DNA of 64,000 bases. Origin: Costus lasius (lineage: Eukaryota; Streptophyta; Magnoliopsida; Zingiberales; Costaceae). This document shows positions 42,874 through 54,449 of the stretch, piece by piece. Position numbers and translations under genes: made by a program. The DNA lies in assembly GCA_027563935.2 (NCBI GenBank), contig CM050451.1, positions 99,661,565 through 99,725,564 of the forward strand. The letters are read 5' to 3'. The notes below the pieces were generated by a model that saw nothing but the letters and a program-made list of their open reading frames with translations, made no database searches and was not told the DNA's origin. Within the stretch, counting starts at the first letter, position 1; the number at the start of each line of letters is the position of its first letter.

Positions 42874-44125
42874 CTCTTTTTATAATAGATTAACTAGCTA
42901 TTCTTGGAGATATTTAGTGATGTGAGACATTGTTTAGGCGCCTACTTGATTTCACCATTAAATATATCAATATATTTAATGTAAAATGCGTGTAGATAGA
43001 TTAATTAGCCAGGATAAAAATTCTCTTACAAATTAATAATTTTATTTTATTCATGTGACTAAAGTGCCAAGTTCAAACTTGCACTAAGACCCTTGTTTGA
43101 CACATTTTGACTACATAGGTCAACATAGGTCAAACGTGGTCCTCTAGAGGTCAACTAGTGGTCAAACATGAACAAAATAAAATCTCATCTCCACAGAAAA
43201 AATCTCAAAGCATTAGTTTCCCAAAATGATATGAATCATAAAATGATTCGATCTGAGGCTAACCGATCAATACGGAGTCTCAAGTGTCTAGGTGTATGAC
43301 CCTGTAGGTTCTTCAAACGTTGGCAGTGATGACTGAATCATCACAAGCAATGAGTGATACCTAGTAGTTCATCATTGCTACCCAAGCCATCAGAATAAAT
43401 GTCACCATCGACAACCTCTAAAACTGCGATAAAGTGAAAGTATAGAATTGTCCTTTCACCAGACTGATGTCCAGATTGGGCAAGCGTGCCACACTTGTTG
43501 ATCCCAATATTATGGCATGACTAAATCAGGTTCTCACCTGGGTATGACCATACACTTTCAGTCAACCACATAGGGGCACCATGGACATCAAGCTTCCCCG
43601 CAAGAAAGGGCAGATCCTCTCTTGGCTCATTGAATCTCTCATATAGCTCATGATGCACTCAATGACAACCGTTATGTCTTCCCTTTTACAGCGAAGCATT
43701 AGGTTGTATTAAAGTGCCTAATTCACCATATAAAGATGCCAATGCCCTCAAGTCTTGGACAATCATAACTCTGTCACTGTGATCTTCATCTTGTGACACC
43801 AAGATGAATTCTCACGGTGGGTCAGTCTAGTATATCTCCTTTGATATGCCTATATGCCTGTGTTAGCATCCCGTGCTCGACCAGCGCATATACTAGTCTG
43901 AAGTGAATCATAGCTGTCCTATATCGACCATGATTCTTGACCGGGGAGAAAGCACGAAGATTAGATAAAATCTATTTCTTAGGGACATTGTACAAGCAAC
44001 TATACATGTGCGCAGATGTACATATTTGCATAACAACGACCATGCGAGGATATCTCATCCATCAAACAGATGTTATACACATATCCCAAGACCATCCCGA
44101 AGGTCATAGGGCATAAACACTAACA
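42874..44125 (-). repeat. 5' LTR of element D, second part
   Basis: 1,252 bp continuing the D LTR to ACTAACA at 44125. It holds the Cop3 version of the shared copia block (43348-43382, matching Cop2 at about 25 of 35 positions). The adjacent hairpin GTGATGA/TCATCAC is at 43326-43344, and a GACCCTGTAGG motif is near 43299. Confidence 0.85.
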
Positions 44126-44242
44126 TTGTATGCTGGAAAAGCTTCAAGCAATCCACCATTGCTGATTCTATAACCAAGGCTGAGTATGTCGCTACTTCTG
44201 AGGCAGCCAAAGAAGCCGTTTGGATAAGGAAGTTCATTTCTG
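44126..44242 (+). pseudogene. Copia RNase H fragment (element H), host of D
   Basis: About 39 codons in one frame with the RNase H signature (WKSFKQST, then a TKAEYV form of the usual TEAEYV acidic segment, and AAKEAVWIRKF). Similarity to copia pol fades after about 44240. It is the visible right flank of element D. Its other half would lie beyond the window on the left. No frame disruption appears within this short piece. Confidence 0.8.
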
Positions 44243-44568
44243 ACTTGACCATTGACCTTGGTTAAACATGATATTTTTAATTTATGCAATAAAATTCAGA
44301 AAAACAAAGTGTAAAGTAGGAAATGCAAAATAAAGCATAAAATATCTAGTCTAATGATTTCTGACATGAGTTTTCCAATTCATAGATCGTGTTAATCCAA
44401 AAAGAGAAAAATAAAATAAACTAACTATAAAGAAAAAGAATGCGAAAAATAAACAAAAAATAGAAACAAAAAAAAAAACAAAAACAAAAATAAAAAATGT
44501 CTAGTCTATAAATATCATGATTAAATTAATATTGGCTGGCCTAATCCCCCGTAACGGTGCTAAAAACT
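44243..44568 (-). other. A-rich stretch and leader of a Tat/Athila-like gypsy (P)
   Basis: AT-rich sequence with a long A/AAAAC run at about 44440-44500. No gene is supported. In minus sense it follows the primer-binding-like site at 44545-44562, as gypsy leaders of this type do. The boundary with H is not clear. Confidence 0.5.
44545..44562 (-). other. Decayed primer-binding site of gypsy P
   Basis: Element-sense TAGCACCGTTACGGGGGA. It resembles the TGGCGCCGTTGCCGGGGA site of Tat/Athila gypsy elements, with three G-to-A changes and one other. Confidence 0.55.
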
Positions 44569-45192
44569 TGATGCGTCCGCAAGTGCACAAATTTATCAAA
44601 GTAATAAAAAGATTATCGTTCCCAACGAGGATCTGACGGTCTAAGTACCGATTACACGGTCGATCTATAGCTAGATGATTCAAATGGTGTTTTGTTAGGA
44701 AGTTTCTAGTACGAGAAAACAAACAGGTAGTTTTAGGGTTTAAATCAATATGCAAAAGGTCGGGACTCGGAGTTTAACGACATTGACAATTATGAATTAT
44801 AGCAAAATAAATTCCTTGAATAGAAAAATATAATGTTGAAAGGGATTTTTCCTAAGGTATAGATTACCTCCTCCTGAAGCGTAATCCGGTATCTATTCAT
44901 ATCAATCCCCTACTCTTGTGACAATTAACATGAATAGACCCATTAAGTTCTGCGAAAAATTATGAAATCCTTTAAACAAATCCAAACTACTCTCGTGATT
45001 GGATTCATAGGTTTGAAAAGAATAGTTCTGATGTTGCGATTCACCTCCCGGTCCTTCTCGCAACGTCTAAGATGTAAACATACTTGATCAGAGTAAATCA
45101 CATAAATAAACACAATTCTAATCAAATCAACTCTATAAAATTCATGTCAAAGATTTGAACAATAAATTTAATCCATAAATCATCAATGGGCT
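44569..45192 (-). repeat. LTR fragment of gypsy P
   Basis: Starts TGATGCGTCCGCAAGTGCAC beside the primer-binding-like site. The text around CGTTCCCAACGAGGATCTGA is typical of plant gypsy LTRs of this class in antisense. It appears to be cut at 45193 by the start of LTR K. Its other end is not seen. Confidence 0.5.
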
Positions 45193-47049
45193 TGTTACAC
45201 CTCGATGTAAAAAGCAGTATAATAACATCTACATCCAATAAGAGTGGAAGGAAAACATAACTTTTAATAAAATCAAATCCAAAAGTGACAAGCTAATATC
45301 CAAAAAGGGTTTACAACTTTCTCAATAAGCTAACACTATAGCTTCTAAAAACATAACTAAACTAGAATCTAATAACTATCTCATGGAATCTCGTGCCACC
45401 TGATTCTCTTCAAATGTAATTGCGCTTGCGGGGATTTGCCGAACGATCTGTCTCCTCCAGAACTGCAACTGCACAACATCCCTCACGGGTTAGCACAAAA
45501 ATGCTAGGCAAGCCTCTCCCCAGAAGAAAGGGTAGTCCCTTAGATCCAAAGGAGGAAACCGACAATAAGTAGGAACAAGAACAAAAGCAGTACAACAAAG
45601 CTGAATATGAAACTGATAACTGTATATGAAAACTGTAGTGCAACTGTATAAACTGGTTCAACTGAGTTAACTGTGGATAAAATCCATACTGATGAAAAAT
45701 ACAGAAACTGATATCAAACTGATAAAATCACTGTGAGCAATACCTACTGGCTTATGGGGTCGTCACCCGGAATACGCATAATAAGATGGTGAACCACCCA
45801 TCTTATATGGTGAACACACGCGCTATCATGTGTCAGGAATCCCGATGCATGCTAATTTGGGACCCCGATCTGTCCACAAAGTGGATACTAACCCCGAAGG
45901 GAACTGGGTATATGCTCAAGGTCATAAAACTACTGTCAAGAATACATATGCAAATACAAATAGGAAGCCAATGTGCAGAAGACTATGTTAACTGGGTCAA
46001 TTTGAAATAAATATTAACAAAAGTTGTTTACAGAAATCTGGTTTGAGGTCTTACCTTGAAGCCAATAAAATTGATTACCAAACGGTGCAAGCCAAATAGG
46101 GGTTTAATCACTATGAAATACAAATTTGTACATGAACTCTATCAAATAAGATTCAGACTTAAAAATAGAGATTACCAATAGATAGAAAACATCCCAAAAC
46201 ATAGGGAACCAACCTTAGATCCAGTGAACTAGACCTAAAAGCTACTGAACCGGACATAATTGCAGTGAACCGGTCAGATTCACCCTGAACCAAGCCAGAC
46301 CGATACTTTAAACCTAAATTATACAAAATATACAAAGCTTCTAGAGACATATTAAGCACCATTGGATAGAAAATTTTATACGCTTTCCAACGGCTACCTG
46401 AACCGGCCCAGATTTGACCGAATCGTGGTCGAATCGGTCCAAATTCAAAAACTGAGCCAAAATTGAAATTGAATCGCCCAAACTATTGAACCGGTTCAAA
46501 TCAATTCCAAACTCAGCGAGCCGGGTTTATTTCCAAACAAACCGCCGCCCAAAACCCTAATTAGACCGAACTAGCCGCTCGCCTGCGCCGCCCGATAGCC
46601 GCCATTCAAGGCGGCCGGACTTGCGTCCGCCGCTTGTGCCGGTGAGCTCCTGAGGGCGCGTCGAGCGTCTGTTAGATGCCAGATTCCACCAGAAGACTTA
46701 TACTGTCGCCGGGAAGCTCCTCAACCAGCTGCGGTGAGCTTTCGACGCACGTTCGAAGCACTCGCAGCAGCCGTAGGTATCGATGGTGGCGCCGCCGCCA
46801 TCGACACCTCACAACCTCTCTAAATCTAAACAGAACTTCCCCAAAACTTCACAGAAGTAATCTTACCTTGCTACGAAGCTGTATCATAGCCTAGAATAGG
46901 TAAATCGTCGTCGCTGGTTGTACCAAAGATGAAAGGCTGCTGCAACTCCGACGAACCCTTCTAGCTCTGATTTCCTTCTCCTGACAGCGCGTTGCTGCTC
47001 GACGATCCTCTAGGTTTGAAAAAACCATAGGGCGAACAGAAGCCCCATA
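45193..47049 (-). repeat. Gypsy-type LTR K, first part
   Basis: Probable start TGTTACACCTCGATG. Inside are elements of a long chromovirus-like LTR in antisense, including CCTCACGGGTTAGCAC near 45481. GC-rich sequence with AACCGGTTC-type words fills 46380-46900. No protein gene is supported, although a few short frames occur around 46560-46900. Solo LTR J interrupts it at CCATA. Family and start are tentative. Confidence 0.5.
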
Positions 47050-48739
47050 TGAAAAAGTCCCCTTCAAGGGGGAGCGCAAAGGGGGTGAAACCCTAAATGG
47101 GGGCACATTGAAATTTTGCAGCGGATGCAAGGGTTTCATAGGATCGCAAGTAAGAGCATATGATCAACTTAACCAAATAAGATCATACCATAGCCATTGT
47201 GTGGGTGGCGACTTGGAAGCAAGAGAACAAAATAGATCTCCTCCAAACGGCGCGCACACAAGATGAAGTCGGCCACTCTTTGAGATCCTTGTGCTAGCAA
47301 GGTTCTTCAAAGGTACTTGTCGTATAGAAGGGATGAGATGTCTCCTTGTTGGCCGAGAGCTCCTTGTCCAAAGCCTCTCTTCCTCGTCAACTTCCTCTAC
47401 CCGAGAGTGCAAGCTTTCCACACGAGAAGAGGGGAACGTATTTGCGTTTTTGGCATTGAGAGGAATCGGCATTGAAGATATTCCAAAAATGGAACATCAT
47501 TAAGCCATGCGCTCATGCCAACCCAAAAACGCATACTAGCATTGAACCAAGCGTTCACCTTTGTGAACCGGTTCAAGCCAAAACGTCCCAATCGAATTTG
47601 GTTCATAAACCAAATCAAAATAGCCCAAGCCAATTGCTCTAGACCATAGTAAACCCTAAGGTTCCAGATCTAACCGTTCATCTCCTGATGCTCCTGATCT
47701 CACCGATCTAGCATCACCTCTCTCGATCGAAGCTTACCGATCTCAAGCCCTAATCAATCAAACATGATCAGACCAGATCTCACTTACAATCAGAGATTAA
47801 ATCCCTTTAAACTGAACCCAAACAATTCAGTCCACACGATCTGACTCAAGTAAGCCATATCATCAAATTGTGCGACCCTGAGGGTTTCCTTTAAATGTCG
47901 GTAATGATAACTTTCGTTATCACGATCAGTGAGGGGTATCTAGCAACACATCACTGTCTCCCGATATAAAGGAAAGAGTCTTCCAAGACTACTCCCAAAC
48001 CACAGCACAAGGGTGAATGCACTTCACTAGGCATACATGTTTCCTTTGCCACTGGATGTTCTTATTGGACAAGCGTGTCAAGCCTGTGACTCCAATATGA
48101 TGAGCATGATTAGATCAGATGAACATAGTCACCTGGGTATGGCCATACACTTTCTCAATCATCTCATTCAGGGGGGCCCCTTTAGAACATCACACTCCTT
48201 GAACAAGGAGACGGCAATCCTTTATCTATCACTAGTGTCCTAACCTGACTCATGATCATTATCCAAGATAGTCTATAATCATTATGTTTCAAATGATATT
48301 GAACTACCTCAAAACAATGACAATCATCATCTAGAAACACAAGTGATCTCAAGTCAGAGGACATGTGCCACTTGATGCAAACAAGGATTATTCACATTGT
48401 GACAAGCAATTGAATATCCTAGTAGGGTCTGTCCAGTACATCCAATGTACCCATGAGTCTACATCTTATTCCATGCTCGAAGCATCCTATAAGATTAGAA
48501 CACATATTAGTCTCAATCATATCAAGGCTGTCTCATGTTCACCAAGATATCTCGACTAAGGACATATGCATGTCAGCCTAGCTGAACAGCATTGAGACAT
48601 TATTCAGAAGCACAGTTATTGCAGCAGACAATGTAACAAACTGAATAATAACCATTGCCTTTATAAACATAAGAGTTTATACATGATACTTTTACAATCC
48701 CAAGGCCTCAAACATTAGCCTTAAGGGCATACCCCAACA
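47050..48739 (-). repeat. Solo LTR J (Cop1)
   Basis: 1,690 bp, TGAAAAAGTCCCC ... CCCCAACA, with target duplication CCATA (47045-47049, 48740-48744). No internal sequence is present. It is nearly identical to solo LTR N (57500-59187) in opposite orientation, so both belong to one subfamily. Confidence 0.95.
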
Positions 48740-49656
48740 CCATAAAATAGACGCGAAGCATGTCCAAAAATAGGAAGGAGTCGGCGGTGACTCAATCGCT
48801 GTGAAAGACGGAGAAGGCGACGATTCGACTCGTCGCCTTAAAACAAATCTAAAATCGAATTAAATAAAATCAAATGTGGTTTAATATCGAACTACAAATT
48901 AGCCTAGTGGTTCGGTTGAACCAACACAAACACCGCGTCGCGGGTTCGAACCTCCGCGAACATAGTTTAAGCTATTTAACCAAAACCTAAATTCGAAAAA
49001 TTCCATAAAAATCATATAAAAATCTAAAATGAAAAACTGAATTTTCCCGACATAATCTCACTAAAATAATGCAAAAAGAAACTAGGATAGTAATCATAAC
49101 TCTTCCCCTCAATCTGGAGTTGAAGTGTCCAAATCCCTCATTTACGTGATCTTTCACCAGAATTCTACCCAGAAATCAATTTTTGCCCTAGCCGTCGCCT
49201 CTGTTCGTGTTCACGCATAGAAGCCCCCAAACCCTTCCAAAATCCTTCCTTTTATAGTTTAATCAGTGTAGAACCCATCTAGGAAGGCTTCTACAAAGTT
49301 TGATTTAGTTTTGACTCGATTCAGGGTCAAATCGAGTGAAAAACAAAAGGGGGAAGAAAAAATCACGGGTGGTGAACTGTTAACAGCCATAGCAATGAGT
49401 TTTTCTGTTTACTGCACAGAATGTATTCACAGCCCATAAATATATTCGTGGCCACAGGTGTGAAAGTTGCGTTTGACCTCCGTTTTTGCTTCAAATTTGA
49501 CGCATGACTTTGTCTTTTCATTACAAATCACCCCGGGGCATCAAAACTCGTAAAATTCATCATTTTGAGTGATATTCATGACCTATGAAAAACTCATGGC
49601 TACGGTAATGAATATTGCGTCTGGCCTCCGTTTCACTCCAAATTTGATGTGTGACC
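48740..49656 (-). repeat. Gypsy-type LTR K, second part
   Basis: Continues K after J (the first five bases are the TSD copy). It contains a GGTTCGAACC word at 48943-48952 and two imperfect repeats (GTTTGACCTCCGTTTTTGC.. near 49470 and GTCTGGCCTCCGTTTCACTC near 49619). It stops at TGACC, the target of L, and resumes for ten bases at 63232-63241. No gene is seen. Confidence 0.5.
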
Positions 49657-51347
49657 TGAAGGTCCCTAAAGTAAGGGGGTGAAAGCCTAAGCATGCGCAA
49701 ATTAAAATACTTGCATGGGCGGAATTGGGGTCTCTATAGGATCGCATGTAGTATGACTATATAATCAACTTGGTTGCTTTTCATAGATCAGGAGAAGATC
49801 TCACCATAGCCATGACTTGGACGGTGCCTTGGAAGCAAGAGGGCGAAAAAGGCTCTCCTCCAAAGAAGACACACACAAAGGTGATGAAGACTTCCTCCTT
49901 GCGTAATTCTTGTGCTAGCAAAAATGCCAAGGTGCCCTTTTGTGTTGAGGAGATGAGATGATCCTCCTTGCTGGCCGAGAGCTCTCCCTCTTCGTCTTGA
50001 TGATCCACCACACGAGAGAGAGCTCGAAAAACAAGAGGCGTTGAGGCAATTGGCGTTTTAGGCGTTAGGCGTTACAAGACTTCCCATAATGGAAAGTCAT
50101 CAAGACATGCGTTCATGTCTTGTGAACTAATCCACAACGCCAACTCAATTAAACCAAGCGTTTACATATGTGAACCGGTTCAATTGAATTCGGTCCAATT
50201 GCATTTGGTCCAAAGACCAAATTGAACCAAGCCAAGCCATGGTCTAAATCTCATATGAACCATGAAGGTTCAAGATCTAACCATACATCTCTTGATGCTC
50301 TTGATCTCACCGATCTAGCATCAATACTCTCGATCGAAGCTTACCGATCTCAAGCCCTAATCAATCAAACATGATCAGACCGGATCTCACTTACAATCAG
50401 AGTTTAAACTCCTTTAAACTGAATCAAAACAATCCAGTCCACACGATCTGACTCAAGTAAGCCATATCACCAAATTGTGCGACCCTAAGGGTTTCCTTTA
50501 AATGTCGGTAACGATAACTAATGTTATCACAATCAGTGAGGGGTATCTAGCAACACATCACTGTCTCCCGATATAAAGGAAAGAGTCTTCCAAGACTACA
50601 CCCAAACCACAGCTCAAGTGTGAATCCACTTCACTAAGCATACATGTTTCCTTTGCCACTGGATGTTCTTATTGGACAAGTGTGTCAAGCTTGTTATTCC
50701 AATATGATGAGCATGACTAGATCAGATGAACATAGTCATCTGGGTATGGCCATACACTTTCTCAATCATCTCATGCAGGGGGGGCACTTAGAACATCACA
50801 CTCCTTAAACAAGGAGACGGCAATCCTATATCTATCACTAGTGCCCTAATCAGACTCATGATCGTTATCCAAGATAGTCTATTACCATTATGTTTCAAAT
50901 GATATTGAACTACCTCAAAACAATGACAATCATCATTTAGATACACAAGTGATCTCAAGTTAGAGGAAGTATGCCACTTGCTTGCATATTAGGATTATTC
51001 ACATTGTGACAAACAATGGAATATCCTAGTAGGGTCTGTCCAGTACATCCAATGTACTCATGAGTCTACATCTTATTCCATGCTCGAAGCATCCTATAAG
51101 ATTAGAACACATATTAGTCTCAACCATATCAAGGCTGTCTCATGTTCACCAAGATATATCGACTAAGGACATACAGCATATCAGCCCAGCTGAACAGCAT
51201 TGAGACATTATTCAGAAGTACACATATTGCAGCAGATAATGTAACAACCTGAATAACAACCATTGCCTTTATAAACATAAGAGTTTATACATGATACTGT
51301 TACAATCCCAAGGCCTCAAACATTAGCCTTAAGGGCATACCCCAACA
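49657..51347 (-). repeat. 3' LTR of copia element L
   Basis: 1,691 bp, TGAAGGTCCCTAAAG ... CCCCAACA. Its PBS-proximal part (first 600 bp here) differs from that of A and G, while the rest aligns. Confidence 0.95.
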
Positions 51348-51362
51348 ATCTCCCACTTGCAC
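51348..51362 (-). other. Polypurine tract of element L
   Basis: Element-sense GTGCAAGTGGGAGAT beside the 3' LTR. Confidence 0.85.
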
Positions 51363-51367
51363 TTAAT

Positions 51368-51667
51368 CTAATGGTTGAGAAATCTCAAACCCATATTATT
51401 ACAGTGCTTCTCATGCTTCTGCTGCGCCAGAGGCTTGGTAAGCGGGTCAGCCAGATTGTCATCTATATGAACCTTGCATATTTTGATCTCACCACGATCT
51501 ATGATCTCCCTGATCAAGTGAAACCGTCTCTGTATATGCTTGGACTTCTGGTGCGACCGTGGTTCCTTTGCTTGTGCGATTGCTCCAGTGTTATCACAGA
51601 AGATAACCAAAGGATCTGCACTCGAAGGAATGACACCAAGTTCCTGGATGAACTTACGAATCCACAC
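51368..51667 (-). pseudogene. RNase H C-terminal part of L pol
   Basis: 99 codons in the original frame after a 4-bp deletion near 51672. It contains the RKFIQELG start, DNTGAI, the HQKSKHIQRRFH segment and the family C-terminus ending GLRFLNH. It is separated from the preceding RT-RNase H part by the frameshift. Confidence 0.9.
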
Positions 51668-52368
51668 TGCCTCGATGCTTCCGAGGCTACAACATACTTG
51701 GCTTCTGTTGTGGAATCAACAACAATAGACTGTTTGAAACTTTTCCACACCACTGCTCCTCCATTCAAGCTAAAGACATAGCCTGATTGCGATCGGAAAT
51801 CATCCTTGTCAGATTGGAACGAAGCGTCAGTATATCCTTCAATACTGAGTTCTTCCTGACCTCCATATATCAAGAACATATCTTTGGTCCTCCGCAGATA
51901 TTTTAAAATGTTCTTGACTGCAATCCAGTGTGCCTGACCTGGATTACTTTGGAATCGACTGGTCACGCTTAACCCGTAAGCGACGTCTGGGCGAGTACAC
52001 AACATCACATAAATAATGGATCCAATAGCCGAAGCATAAGGCGTATTATCCATTTCATCTTTCTCAGTCTGTGTTTGTGGACACTGACTCTTTGAAAGAT
52101 TCAGACCATGTCTGACTGGAAGATAACCTCTTTTAGAATTCTCTAAATGAAATCTTTCCAGGACTTTATCGATGTAAGTACTCTGGCACAGCCCGAGATG
52201 CCTCGTAGATCTATCCCTGTAGATCTTCACACCTAGTACATAGGCTGCTTCTCCTAGATCTTTCATCTGGAAACATTTTCTTAACCATGCTTTAACAGCA
52301 TGCAGTTCAGGAACATCGTTTCCAATGATTAAGATATCATCGACGTAGATGACTAGGAAAGTAATCAC
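51514..52368 (-). pseudogene. RT C-terminal part and RNase H of L pol, ending out of frame
   Basis: 284 codons. It contains the catalytic YVDD, RT connection, GYTDASF and a TEAKYV form of the usual TEAEYV motif, where Glu is changed to Lys. After EAS the frame shifts because of the 4-bp deletion near 51672, so the last 45 residues or so are out of frame. It shares its frame with 52435-54318 upstream, from which a TGA at 52435-52437 separates it. Confidence 0.9.
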
Positions 52369-52434
52369 GCTCCTACTAAACCTCTTATATACACACGGGT
52401 CATCTTCGTTCTTGATAAACCCAAACTCAGAGAT

Positions 52435-54318
52435 TCATTCATCAAAACGAATATTCCAGCTTCTTGATGCTTGTTTAAGTCCATAAATGGACTTCCTTAA
52501 CTTGCATATTTTATGATGATCTGATGGATTAGTGAAACCTTCAGGTTGTGTCATATACACATCCTCATCCAGTTTTCCATTAAGGAAAGCCGTCTTCACA
52601 TCCATCTGCCAGATCTCATAATCGTAATATGCTGCTATCGCGAGAATGATCCGAATAGACTTGAACATGGCTACAGGAGAGAAAGTTTCATCATAATCTA
52701 TCCCGTAGATTTGTTTGAAACCTTTCGCAACTAGCCTGCCTTTATAGGTAACTACGTTACCATCCATGTCAATCTTCTTCTTGAAGATCCATTTACAGCC
52801 TATAGGGATTACTCTCGGAGGCGGATCAACCAAATCCCAGACTTGGTTATCTGACATAGAGTCCATTTCGGCTCGCATAGCTTCAAGCCATCTAGCTGAC
52901 TCCGGTCCACTGACCGCATCCGCATAAGTAAGGGGTTCATCATTATCAATGATGTAGACTCCGTCATAGCACTCAGGCTGTCGACGGATCCTTCCCGATC
53001 TTCGCGGTTCCCGTGATATCTGAGCCTCAGGTTCTTCAATAACCTGATCAACTGGCTCAGGCTCATCCAACTGTGCTTGACTACTTTGTCCTTCCTCTGG
53101 ATTCTCATCCAGCTTTATTTCTCTCCCACTGGCTTCTTGCAGAAGAAATTCCTTCTCAAAAAAAATTGTCGTCCGAGCAACAAATACTTTGTTCTCCTTG
53201 GGATCGTAGAAATAATAACCCTTAGTTTCCTTAGGGTAACCGACAAAGATGCATTTCTCAGATCTGCTCTCTAGTTTCCCAGAGGCGAGCTTTTTGACAT
53301 AAGCCTCGCAACCCCAGATCTTAATAAATGTCAAGCTAGGCTGTTTCCCATACCATAACTCATATGGCGTCTTAGAAACTGCCTTGGATGGCACTCGGTT
53401 TAGTACCTTTGCAGCTGTTTCCAGTGCAAATCCCCAAAAGGAGTAAGGTAGAGTAGCCTGACTCATCATAGAACGAACCATATCAAGTAAGGTTCTGTTC
53501 CTCCTCTCGGACACACCATTCCATTGCGGTGTTCCTAGCGGAGAGAGCTGTGAGATAATCCCACACTCCTTCAGATAGTCAGTAAACTCTCGACTTAGGT
53601 ATTCTCCACCTCGATCTGAACGAAGTGTCTTGATATTTCGGCCTAGCTGATTTTGTACTTCATTTTTGAACTCTTTGAACTTGTCAAAAGATTCACTCTT
53701 ATGTCTCATTAGATAGACATATCCATACCTACTGAAATCATCAGTAAAGGTAATGAAGTACGAATAGCCACCCCTGGCATGTTTACTAAATGGCCCACAC
53801 ACATCACTGTGTATAAGGTCAAGTAAACCTGAAGCCCTTTGACCTTTGTTAGGAAAAGGAGACTTCGTCATTTTACCCATTAAACAAGCTTTGCATGTAT
53901 CAATCTCCTTATAGGAGAATGATCCCAGCAGTCCATGATCATGCAACCGCTTAATGCGCTTCTTGTTAATATGGCCTAAACGACTATGCCATAGCAAGGT
54001 GCTATCATCAGCATACTTGGCTTTCTTAACATCAATGTTTTGCACAGAACATTCCATGTCCAACATGAATAACCCATTGTTAATTGAACCAGTAGCATAA
54101 ACAATATTATCTAAAGAAATAACACACTTTGAAATATTGCATTCAAAGGAAAATCCTTTCCTGACAAGAGCAGGAATAGAGATAATATTCTTGATAATGC
54201 TTGGAACAAAATAATAATTGTTTAATTCTAATACAAGTCCAGATGGTAATGAGATGTAATATTCCCCTACAGCAACAGCAGCAACCCATGAACAAATGTG
54301 AACAAATGTGAACTCCAC
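52435..54318 (-). pseudogene. Protease end, integrase and RT N-terminal part of L pol
   Basis: 627 codons. It covers the end of the protease region, the integrase zinc region (HSRLGHIN, CKACLMG), the integrase core (FTDDFSRYG, SDRGGEY, PQWNGVSERRNR) and RT up to the start of the palm (MDVKTAFLNG). It ends at TGA 52435-52437, where the G copy has TCA (a C-to-G change, so not deamination). The upstream protease motif lies in another frame because of a deletion near 54300. Confidence 0.9.
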
Positions 54319-54449
54319 ATGCAGTGTCCAACACCCATGAAATAGAAGAAGAAGATATCATGACTTCAGTCACAAATATACCTGAGCCAGAAGCAATGCT
54401 TCCCTTCTTGTCTCCTTGGAGCGCTTTACAGTCCTTTTTCCAGTGACCC
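54319..54449 (-). pseudogene. Protease motif fragment of L pol next to solo LTR M
   Basis: Carries WVLDTACGVHIC in a frame different from 52435-54318. About 25 residues present in A and G directly after this motif are missing. A short repeated word (GAACAAATGT twice in the plus text at 54290-54310) at the joint suggests slippage or microhomology deletion. LTR M starts at 54450 within the zinc-knuckle region. Confidence 0.85.

Larger units (their letters stand above)
13178..44125 (-). mobile_element. Copia element D (Cop3 family), 5' part, hosting B, C and F
   Basis: Minus-strand copia element of which only the leader (13178-13331, 22552-24592), primer-binding site (24593-24604) and 5' LTR (24606-25088 plus 42874-44125) are in the window. 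The coding part and the other LTR must lie left of B, beyond the window. C interrupts the leader (TSD GAAAT) and F interrupts the LTR (TSD AGCCT). Its right end ACTAACA at 44125 abuts a plus-strand copia RNase H remnant (H). The assembly rests on clean joins after removing the inserts and on similarity of the D leader to the C leader. Confidence 0.8.

Noticed and set aside
46676..46894. Ser/Thr/Arg-rich 72-codon frame in GC-rich sequence of K
   Set aside because: Composition-driven. It lies in an LTR and does not resemble a host exon enough to call one.
48901..48965. Possible tRNA gene
   Set aside because: Box-like words are present, but acceptor and anticodon stems do not pair by eye; kept only as a finding about Pol III-like words.
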